Below, piece by piece: positions 35,028-41,576 of a stretch of DNA of 41,576 nt. Within the stretch, counting starts at the first letter, position 1, and each line of letters opens with the position of its first letter. Made by a program: the position numbers and the translations under genes. Origin of the DNA: Ferrovibrio sp035304305 (lineage in GTDB: Bacteria; Pseudomonadota; Alphaproteobacteria; Ferrovibrionales; Ferrovibrionaceae); contig NZ_DATGQG010000123.1 in assembly GCF_035304305.1 (NCBI RefSeq), positions 1 through 41,576 of the forward strand, in the 5' to 3' direction. The notes under the pieces were generated by a model. It made no database searches and was not told the DNA's origin. It saw only the letters and a list, made by a program, of their open reading frames with translations.

Positions 35028-36148
35028 CGCATGCCTCCCTGGTCGGGACGCCAGCGGGTCAGCGCCAGCAGCATGCCCATAGCGAAGGCCAGCGCCAGCA
35101 GCGACGAGCCGCCATAGGATATGAACGGCAGGGTCATGCCCTTGGTCGGCAGCAGATGCAGGTTCACGCCGATATTGATCAGCGCCTGCAGGCCGAACTG
35201 CGTGGTCAGGCCGGCGGCGGCCAGCAGCACGAACAGATTGGTCTCGGTCATCAGCCGCGACAGGCAGCGCAGCACGATGAAGGCGAAGACGCCCACGATC
35301 AGCAGGCAGACCATGAGGCCGAATTCTTCGCCGGCAACGGCGAAGATGAAGTCGGTATGGGCATCGGGCAGCACGCTCTTCACCGAACCCTCGCCCGGGC
35401 CACGCCCCCAGATGCCGCCGGCGGAGAAGGCCTCCATGGCGCGCTCGATCTGGTAATTCTCCTTGTTGGCGGGATCGAGGAAGCGGTCGATGCGGCTCGC
35501 CACATGGGGGAACATCAGATAGGCGCCGAAGATGCCGGCGAGACCCAGCGCGCCGAGCGCCAGTACCAGCACGATCGGCAGGCCGGCGATGAAGAACTGT
35601 GCCAGCCATACCGCGCAGACAACGACGGCCATGCCCAGATCGGGCTGCAGCAGCAGGATGCCGACGACCAGCGCGCAGAGGCCGGTCGAGATCGCCCAGC
35701 CGGGGAAGCCCGTGCCCTTGCGCCATTCGGCGAACAGCCAGGCGGCAACCACGGCGAAGGCCGGCTTGACGAATTCGGAGGGCTGCAGCGACAGGCCGCC
35801 CAGCGAGATCCAGCGATGGGCGCCCTTGACTTCGTAGCCGATCACGAAGGTGAGCATCATGCCCGCCAGCGCGCCGGCGAAGACGATGGCAGCCACGCGC
35901 CGCACGCCAACCGGATCGAGCAGCGAGGTCGCGATCATGATCAGCAGGGCCGGAACCAGGAAGATGATCTGGCGCTGCACGAAATGGAAATTGGCCAGCC
36001 CGATGCGATGCGCGACCGCCGGCGAGGCGGCGAGCGTCAGCACGGTGCCGACGGCAATCAGCACGGCGATGGCGATCAGCAGCCAGCGATCGACGGTCCA
36101 CCACCAGCGGCCGAGGATGGAGGTATCGGTGCGCGAGAAGGTGATCAT
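35024..36148 (-). CDS. ftsW: Septal peptidoglycan polymerase FtsW (SEDS family)
   Basis: The 374-residue SEDS protein polymerises glycan strands from lipid II at the septum, working with FtsI. It is predicted to have about ten transmembrane helices. The family motif GAHRWISLGGLSLQPSEFVKPA is near residue 110, the essential aspartate lies in a later loop (DAHTDFIFAVAGEEFGLMV near residue 270), and the last segment LPFISYGGSSLLA is the SEDS C-terminal signature. It overlaps both murD and murG by four bases. RodA is excluded by the dcw location. Confidence 0.97.
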   Translation of the reverse strand: MITFSRTDTSILGRWWWTVDRWLLIAIAVLIAVGTVLTLAASPAVAHRIGLANFHFVQRQIIFLVPALLIMIATSLLDPVGVRRVAAIVFAGALAGMMLTFVIGYEVKGAHRWISLGGLSLQPSEFVKPAFAVVAAWLFAEWRKGTGFPGWAISTGLCALVVGILLLQPDLGMAVVVCAVWLAQFFIAGLPIVLVLALGALGLAGIFGAYLMFPHVASRIDRFLDPANKENYQIERAMEAFSAGGIWGRGPGEGSVKSVLPDAHTDFIFAVAGEEFGLMVCLLIVGVFAFIVLRCLSRLMTETNLFVLLAAAGLTTQFGLQALINIGVNLHLLPTKGMTLPFISYGGSSLLALAFAMGMLLALTRWRPDQGGMR

Positions 36149-37542
36149 GCCGCAGCCCCCGTCACGGCGCCCCGCCGGGCCACCAGCTCGATGAAGGCGT
36201 CGCCGCGATGTTCGAAGCTCTTGTACTGGTCGTAGGAAGCGCAGGCCGGCGAGAGCAGCACCACCGCGCCCTCGATCCCGTCGCGCCGCGCGGCCGCCAG
36301 CGCGTCATCCAGCGCCACCTCCAGCGTCCCGCAGAGCCGGTGCGGCACCGCGCTGCCCAGCGTGGCCGCGAAGGCCGGCGCCGCCTCGCCGATCAGGCTG
36401 GCGTGGCGAATGCGGGGGAAGAACGGCCGCAGACTGTCGATGCCGCCCTCCTTCGGCTTGCCGCCAGCGATCCAGTAGATCGTCTCGAAGGAGGCCAGGG
36501 CCTTCGCCGTGGAATCGGCGTTGGTCGCCTTGGAGTCGTTGATGCACGGAATGCCGTCGATCACGCCGACGCGCTGCAGGCGATGCTTCAGGCCGGGGAA
36601 ACTCGCGATGCCCCTGCGGATCGTCTCCGCGTCCAGCCCGGCGGCGCGGGCCGCCGCATAGACGCAGGCGATATTCTGGCCGTTATGGGCACCCGGCAGG
36701 GCGGCGAAATCCAGCGCGAAGACTTCGCGGCCGTTTTCACACAGCTTGCCGTCAATGGCGCTGATGCCGTCGTCGAGCCTGCGCTCGATGGAAACCGGAA
36801 CGATGCGGCGGCCGCTCTGCTGGGCGGCCAGCCGGTCGTGGATGCGGCGGCAATACTCGTCATCGACTCCGATGATCGCCGTATCGCCCTCGCCCTGGCC
36901 GGCAAAGATGCGGGCCTTGATCGCGGCGTAGGTTTCGATATCGCCATGGCGGTCGAGATGGTCCGGCGTGATGTTGAGCAGGATGGCGATATCCGCCTTC
37001 CAACCCGGCGTGAGGTCGATCTGGAACGACGACATCTCGATCACGTAGATGCCGCTGTCGTCGGCGCCGAAGCGCGGCAGGTCCAGTGCCGGCGTGCCGA
37101 TATTGCCGCCCAGGGCCGTCCTGCGCCCGCCCTGCTGCAGCACATGGGCAAGCAGCGCCGAGGTGGTCGACTTGCCGTTGGTGCCGGTGATGCCGCAGAT
37201 GCCGATGCCGTTCGCCGGCTGCAACTCGCGCAGCAGCAGTTCGATATCGCCGAGCACCGGGATGCCGGCGCGCGCGGCCGCGGCAACCACGTCATGCGGC
37301 GCGGGATGGGTAAGCGGAACGCCCGGCGCCAGCACCAGACCGCTGCAGCCGGCCAGCGCGGCATCGTTGAGGGGCACGGGACGAAGCCCCGCGGTCTCCG
37401 CCGCGCTGCGCGCGGCTTCGGTATCGTCCCAGGGCCGCACCTGCGCACCGCCGGCAACAAGCGCCCGCGCGGTGGCCAGCCCGCTGCGCGCGAGCCCGAA
37501 CACCGCCCAGGTCTGTCCACCGGTATGATGCAGTGCGATCAT
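36145..37542 (-). CDS. murD: UDP-MurNAc-L-alanine--D-glutamate ligase
   Basis: The 465-residue Mur ligase adds D-Glu to UDP-MurNAc-L-Ala. The ATP loop is GITGTNGKSTTSAL near residue 115, and later motifs include VIEMSSFQIDL, LNITPDHLDRHG and CINDSKATNADST, all characteristic of MurD. I take the ATG at 37542, four bases after the mraY stop. The frame could be extended to a TTG at 37569 inside mraY, but that adds nine residues not needed by the family. The stop is in an ATGA overlap with ftsW. Confidence 0.96.
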   Translation of the reverse strand: MIALHHTGGQTWAVFGLARSGLATARALVAGGAQVRPWDDTEAARSAAETAGLRPVPLNDAALAGCSGLVLAPGVPLTHPAPHDVVAAAARAGIPVLGDIELLLRELQPANGIGICGITGTNGKSTTSALLAHVLQQGGRRTALGGNIGTPALDLPRFGADDSGIYVIEMSSFQIDLTPGWKADIAILLNITPDHLDRHGDIETYAAIKARIFAGQGEGDTAIIGVDDEYCRRIHDRLAAQQSGRRIVPVSIERRLDDGISAIDGKLCENGREVFALDFAALPGAHNGQNIACVYAAARAAGLDAETIRRGIASFPGLKHRLQRVGVIDGIPCINDSKATNADSTAKALASFETIYWIAGGKPKEGGIDSLRPFFPRIRHASLIGEAAPAFAATLGSAVPHRLCGTLEVALDDALAAARRDGIEGAVVLLSPACASYDQYKSFEHRGDAFIELVARRGAVTGAAA

Positions 37543-37546
37543 CCCA

Positions 37547-38635
37547 TCACCGCAGCTTGAGAGTGGCAAGGCCGGCCAGCGCCAGGATCACCGAGATGAT
37601 CCAGAAACGGATCACGATGGTCGGCTCCTTCCAGCCCTTCTTTTCGAAATGGTGATGCAGCGGCGCCATGCGGAAGACGCGCTTGCCGGTCAGCTTGAAG
37701 GACGCGACCTGCACCATCACCGAGATGGTCTCGAGCACGAAGAGGCCGCCGATGATGGCGAGCACCAGTTCATGCTTGACGATGACGCTGATCGTCCCCA
37801 GCGCGCCGCCGAGGCTGAGCGAGCCGGTATCGCCCATGAAGACGGTGGCCGGTGGCGCGTTGAACCACAGGAAGCCGATCCCGGCGCCGACAAGGGCGCC
37901 GCAGAGCACGGCCAGCTCGCCCGCGCCGGCCACGTAGTGGATCTGCAGGTAGTCGGCGAAGACACGGTTGCCGGCCAGATAGGTGATCAGGCCGAAGCTG
38001 GCCGCGGCGATCATCACCGGCACGATGGCGAGGCCGTCAAGACCGTCGGTCAGATTCACGGCGTTCGAGGCGCCGATCATGACGAAGACGGCAAACGGAA
38101 TCATGAACCAGCCGAGATTGAGCAGCACATCCTTGAAAAACGGGATCGCCAGGCTGGTATTCAGCGGCGCGGCGGCAATGTCGCTGATCCACACCGCCGC
38201 CGCGCCGGCAAACAGGAGCTGCAGGCCGAGCTTGAGCTTGCCCGGCACGCCTTTCGGATTCTGCTTCGTCACCTTCAGGTAATCGTCGTAGAAGCCGATC
38301 AGGCCGAAACCGAAGGTGACGAGCAGCACCGCCCAGACATAGCGGTTGGTAAGATCGGCCCAGAGCAGCGTGCCGACGGCAAGGCCGAGCAGGATGAGCA
38401 GTCCGCCCATGGTCGGCGTGCCACGCTTGGTCAGCAGATGGCTTTCGGGTCCGTCATCGCGGATCGGCTGGCCCCGCCCCTGCTTTGCGCGCAGCCAGTT
38501 GATCAGCGGCTCGCCGATCCAGAAGGCGAGCACCATGGCCGTGAGGACCGCGCCGCCGGTGCGGAAGGTCAGGTAACGAAACAGGTTGAACACCTGGAAT
38601 TCGTTGGCCAGCGGATAGAGCAGATGATAGAGCAT
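37547..38635 (-). CDS. mraY: Phospho-MurNAc-pentapeptide translocase
   Basis: The 362-residue integral membrane enzyme joins phospho-MurNAc-pentapeptide to undecaprenyl phosphate, forming lipid I. About ten transmembrane helices are expected. Diagnostic sites are KRGTPTMGGL near residue 70, FYDDYLKVTKQNPKG near residue 115 with the paired aspartates, NAVNLTDGLDGLA near residue 190 and FMGDTGSLSLGGALG near residue 265, then the APLHHHFEKKGW loop. All catalytic Asp and His motifs are intact. It lies 16 bases after murF and four bases before murD. Confidence 0.98.
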   Translation of the reverse strand: MLYHLLYPLANEFQVFNLFRYLTFRTGGAVLTAMVLAFWIGEPLINWLRAKQGRGQPIRDDGPESHLLTKRGTPTMGGLLILLGLAVGTLLWADLTNRYVWAVLLVTFGFGLIGFYDDYLKVTKQNPKGVPGKLKLGLQLLFAGAAAVWISDIAAAPLNTSLAIPFFKDVLLNLGWFMIPFAVFVMIGASNAVNLTDGLDGLAIVPVMIAAASFGLITYLAGNRVFADYLQIHYVAGAGELAVLCGALVGAGIGFLWFNAPPATVFMGDTGSLSLGGALGTISVIVKHELVLAIIGGLFVLETISVMVQVASFKLTGKRVFRMAPLHHHFEKKGWKEPTIVIRFWIISVILALAGLATLKLR

Positions 38636-38651
38636 TCGCGGTCTTACCTTG

Positions 38652-40079
38652 TCACCATCCGTTGGCCGCGCGCGGCGCCGGCGCGGGCGTCAGAAGATCA
38701 TCGATCACCTTGTCCATGCGGCTGCCGTGCGAGCCCTTCACCAGAAGGACGTCGCCGCTGCGGATCGCGCGCCGCAGCGGAGCCAGGAGTTCCGTGGAGT
38801 TCGCCGCATGATGGCCGCGCCGCGAAACCGGCAGCGCCTCGTAAAGCGCGCGCATCAGCGGGCCCGCGGCAAAAACCAGATCTATGCCGTCCCGCTCCAG
38901 ATCGGCGGCCAGCCCGGCATGGGCGGCCTCGGCATCGGGCCCCAGTTCGAGCATGTCGCCCAGCACGGCGATGCGACGGCCGCGGGAGCCCGGCTTGGCC
39001 ATGGCCAGAACGGCGAATGCGGCGCGCATGCTGGTGGGGCTGGCATTGTAGCTGTCGTCGATCACCTCAATCTCGCCGCCGTCACGCCAGTGCAGGACGT
39101 GCCGTTCGCCGCGGCCCTTGGGCGCGGTCACGCCCGCCAGCGCCATGCCGGCCTCGGCGAGGTCGGCGCCGGCCGCCTGCGCCGCTGCCAGTACGCCCAG
39201 CGCATTCAGCACCCAGTGCCGGCCCGGCGCGCCGATCTTGAACGTCATCGGATGGCCGAGGATGTCTGCCGCGACGCAGGAGCAGGCAGCATGCGGCGCA
39301 TATTTGACCAGCCGCGCCTGTGCCTCGCGGCTTTCGCCGAAGCCGATCACCTCCGAGGCGCCGGCAGCACGCGCGGCCGCCGCCGCGCGCTCGAAATGCG
39401 GCGTATCGCGATTGATCACCGCGATCCCGCCGGGCTCGAGGCCGGCGAAGATCTCCGCCTTGGCATCCGCGATCCCTTCGATGCCGGTGAAATTCTCCAG
39501 ATGCACCGCCTCGATCGCGGTGATGACGGCAACATGCGGCCGCGCCAGCGTGGACAGCGGCGCGATTTCGCCGGCATGGTTCATGCCCATCTCGATTACG
39601 GCATAGCGGCTGTCCACCGGCATGCGCGCGAGCGTCAGCGGCACGCCCCAGTGATTGTTCAGATTGCCCGTGGTGGCATGGGTCGCGGCCTGCTCGGCAA
39701 AGACATGCCGCAGCATTTCCTTCGTGGAGGTCTTGCCGACGCTGCCGGTTACCGCGACGACTTTCGCGCCGCAGCGCTGCCGTGCCGCGGCCGCCAGCGC
39801 ATTCAGTCCCTCGAAGGTATCCTTCACCTGCAGCAGATTGGCGCCGGGCGGGAGGGTTTCCGGCACGCGGTCCACCATCGCCGCGGCGGCGCCCTTCGCC
39901 AGCGCATCGGCGACGAAAACGTGACCGTCGAAATTCGGACCGCGCAGCGCGATGAAGAGATCGCCGAAGGCAATGCTGCGGCTGTCGATCGAGATGCCGC
40001 TGGCTGTCCAGAAACCATCACTGCTGCCCTGGGTGGCGCGGGCAGCTTCGGCGGAGGTCCAGAGCGCGAAACTTTCCAT
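38652..40079 (-). CDS. murF: UDP-MurNAc-tripeptide--D-alanyl-D-alanine ligase
   Basis: The 475-residue Mur ligase adds D-Ala-D-Ala to complete the UDP-MurNAc-pentapeptide. The N-terminal substrate domain has ISIDSRSIAFGDLFIALRG, the P-loop is VAVTGSVGKTSTKEML near residue 115, and NLNNHWGVPLTLARM, VIEMGMNHAGEI and the C-terminal DDSYNASPTSM are MurF signatures. Its ATG shares one base with the murE stop (TAATG), so the two are translationally coupled. The length fits the family. Confidence 0.97.
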   Translation of the reverse strand: MESFALWTSAEAARATQGSSDGFWTASGISIDSRSIAFGDLFIALRGPNFDGHVFVADALAKGAAAAMVDRVPETLPPGANLLQVKDTFEGLNALAAAARQRCGAKVVAVTGSVGKTSTKEMLRHVFAEQAATHATTGNLNNHWGVPLTLARMPVDSRYAVIEMGMNHAGEIAPLSTLARPHVAVITAIEAVHLENFTGIEGIADAKAEIFAGLEPGGIAVINRDTPHFERAAAAARAAGASEVIGFGESREAQARLVKYAPHAACSCVAADILGHPMTFKIGAPGRHWVLNALGVLAAAQAAGADLAEAGMALAGVTAPKGRGERHVLHWRDGGEIEVIDDSYNASPTSMRAAFAVLAMAKPGSRGRRIAVLGDMLELGPDAEAAHAGLAADLERDGIDLVFAAGPLMRALYEALPVSRRGHHAANSTELLAPLRRAIRSGDVLLVKGSHGSRMDKVIDDLLTPAPAPRAANGW

Positions 40080-41569
40080 TAATCTTTACCTCCGTATGGT
40101 GCGCTGCCCGAACCAGAACCGGAATCGATTGCGGACACGGCTTCGCGCGCGACCAGGACATCATCGAACGGACGGGTTTCGCTGCCGACGATCTGGCCCT
40201 GCTCATGGCCCTTGCCGGCGATCAGCAGCAGGTCGCCGGGCTGCAGCGATTCAACGGCGGCAAAAATCGCCTTGCGCCGGTCGCCGATCTCGATGCCTCC
40301 GGGACAGGCCGCCATGATCGCGGCGCGGATCGATGCGGGCTCCTCGCTGCGCGGATTGTCATCCGTCACATAGACACGATCGGCCAGCTTCGCGGCCACG
40401 GCGCCCATCAGCGGCCGCTTGCCGCGGTCGCGGTCGCCGCCACAGCCGAACACCACGACCAGGCGCTGCGTCGTATGCGGACGCGCCGCCTTCAGCACCG
40501 TCTCCAGCGCATCCGGCGTATGGGCATAGTCGACGAAGACGGAAGCGCCGTTTCCGCGCTGGGCCGCCTTCTGCATGCGGCCTGGCACGCCCTGCAGCTT
40601 CTCCAGCGTTTCCCAGGCCGCAGCCGCATGGCCGCCGCAGCCGATCACGAGCCCCAGAGCCGCCAGCACATTGCCGGCCTGGAAGCCGCCGATCAGCGGC
40701 AGGTCGGCTTCGCGGCGCACGCCGAGAATTTCCGCCTCGATCTGCAGGCCGCCGACATGCGGCACGGCCGAGAGCAGCTTCAGCTCGCTGCCGAGCATGC
40801 CGTAGCGCAGCAGGCGATGCTGCCGGCCGCGGCAGAGATCCTCCACCTTCACGCCCAGCGCGGAGTCCATGTTGATCACCGCCGTGCCATGCGGAGGCAG
40901 CAGCGTGTCGAACAGGCGCATCTTGGCAGCGAAGTAGGCCTCGACCGTCGGATGGTAATCCAGATGGTCCCGGGTGAGGTTGGTGAAGGCGGCCGCTTCC
41001 GGCTTCACGCCATCGAGGCGGTACTGGTCGAGGCCATGGCTGGAAGCCTCCAGCGCGAGATGCTCGATGCCGGCACCTCTGGCGATGCTCAGCAGCTCGT
41101 GCAGCCGCACGGGGTCCGGCGTGGTATGCGCGAGCGCCTCGCTGACGCCGGTGCCATGCAGGCCGAGCGTGCCGAGGCTGGCGCTGCTGATGCCCTGCTG
41201 CGCCCAGATCTGTGCGGTGAAATTGGCCACCGAGGTCTTGCCGTTGGTGCCGGTCACGGCTGCGATATGCTTCGGCTGTGCGTCGAAGAAGGCCGCGGCC
41301 ATGAGCGCCAGGCGGCGGCGCGGATTGGCATCGGTGACGAAGGGGATCTGCCCGGCATAGGCCGGATCGACCTGGTCGCTGAGCACGGCGACGGCACCCT
41401 TCTCGCGCGCATCGGCAATGAAGCGGTGCCCGTCGGCCTGCGTGCCCTTCAGCGCCGCAAAGAGGTAACCGGGCCGCACGGCGCGGCTGTCGGCCGTGAT
41501 GCCCGCCACGTCGAGCTGGGCGGCGCGCGGATCGAGATTCAGGTCGCGGCAGAGATCACTGAGACGCAA
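40079..41569 (-). CDS. murE: UDP-MurNAc-L-Ala-D-Glu--meso-DAP ligase (start near window edge)
   Basis: The 496-residue Mur ligase adds the third stem residue. The P-loop is AVTGTNGKTSVANF near residue 110, followed by EASSHGLDQYRLDG and FTNLTRDHLDYH. The C-terminal DDNPRSEEP contains the DNPR motif that marks specificity for meso-diaminopimelate, not lysine. The only initiator in view is a TTG at 41569 giving RLSDLCRD, close to family N-termini; the frame stays open to the window end seven bases further, so an upstream start cannot be excluded. ftsI would be expected beyond the edge. Confidence 0.95.
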   Translation of the reverse strand: MRLSDLCRDLNLDPRAAQLDVAGITADSRAVRPGYLFAALKGTQADGHRFIADAREKGAVAVLSDQVDPAYAGQIPFVTDANPRRRLALMAAAFFDAQPKHIAAVTGTNGKTSVANFTAQIWAQQGISSASLGTLGLHGTGVSEALAHTTPDPVRLHELLSIARGAGIEHLALEASSHGLDQYRLDGVKPEAAAFTNLTRDHLDYHPTVEAYFAAKMRLFDTLLPPHGTAVINMDSALGVKVEDLCRGRQHRLLRYGMLGSELKLLSAVPHVGGLQIEAEILGVRREADLPLIGGFQAGNVLAALGLVIGCGGHAAAAWETLEKLQGVPGRMQKAAQRGNGASVFVDYAHTPDALETVLKAARPHTTQRLVVVFGCGGDRDRGKRPLMGAVAAKLADRVYVTDDNPRSEEPASIRAAIMAACPGGIEIGDRRKAIFAAVESLQPGDLLLIAGKGHEQGQIVGSETRPFDDVLVAREAVSAIDSGSGSGSAPYGGKD

Positions 41570-41576
41570 GTTTCTT

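Noticed and set aside
35028..36104. Long upstream extension of the murG frame across ftsW
   Set aside because: The extension is Arg-rich shadow sequence of ftsW, and the ATGA overlap at 35027 gives a normal MurG start.

Overview
The window is a high-GC, gene-dense stretch of a Gram-negative chromosome and looks like a free-living alphaproteobacterium, probably near the Rhodospirillales. The evidence is the gene order lpxC-ftsZ-ftsA-ftsQ-ddl-murB-murC-murG-ftsW-murD-mraY-murF-murE followed by bamD-recN-ligA, a long FtsZ linker ending in an alphaproteobacterial-type tail, two DUF1127 proteins, a PraR/PhrR-like XRE regulator and TAXI-type TRAP transport genes. Genus cannot be fixed from the sequence alone. 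No rRNA, tRNA, CRISPR array, transposase or phage gene was recognised.

Layout. Positions 1-8.3 kb hold metabolism: glutamine-dependent NAD synthetase (nadE, minus), an NADP-dependent MDR oxidoreductase (plus), then a minus-strand run read as class II DAHP synthase, nicotinate phosphoribosyltransferase, TAXI solute-binding protein and fused TRAP permease. Positions 8.4-13.7 kb hold a GlcD-type FAD dehydrogenase (minus), a small hemerythrin, a UvrD/PcrA helicase and PrmA (plus). Positions 13.7-15.1 kb hold two DUF1127 paralogues on the minus strand, each preceded by an AT-rich leader with nearly the same promoter. Positions 15.1-17.9 kb hold an M24B aminopeptidase P followed closely by an RraA-family protein. 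Positions 17.9-23.3 kb are a minus-strand run bamD-recN-ligA-DEDDh exonuclease (outer-membrane assembly plus DNA repair).

Positions 23.5-25.5 kb form a plus-strand island between bamD and lpxC, which are neighbours in many relatives. It has an XRE regulator and an unrecognised lysine-rich secreted protein with six cysteines, each closed by a strong hairpin terminator. This is the least explained part of the window.

Positions 25.5-41.6 kb are the division and cell wall (dcw) cluster on the minus strand. MurE to MurC plus MurB, Ddl, MraY and MurG make the meso-DAP peptidoglycan precursor lipid II. FtsW, FtsQ, FtsA and FtsZ use it at the division site, and LpxC commits UDP-GlcNAc to lipid A. 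Four successive ATGA stop/start overlaps (murD/ftsW/murG/murC/murB) indicate one translationally coupled operon. The cluster continues beyond the right edge, where murE has only a TTG start inside the window.

Most of the window is ordinary core genome. The best candidates for something new are the orphan secreted protein with its XRE neighbour, the twin DUF1127 promoters, and the possible link between the TRAP transporter and NAD salvage.
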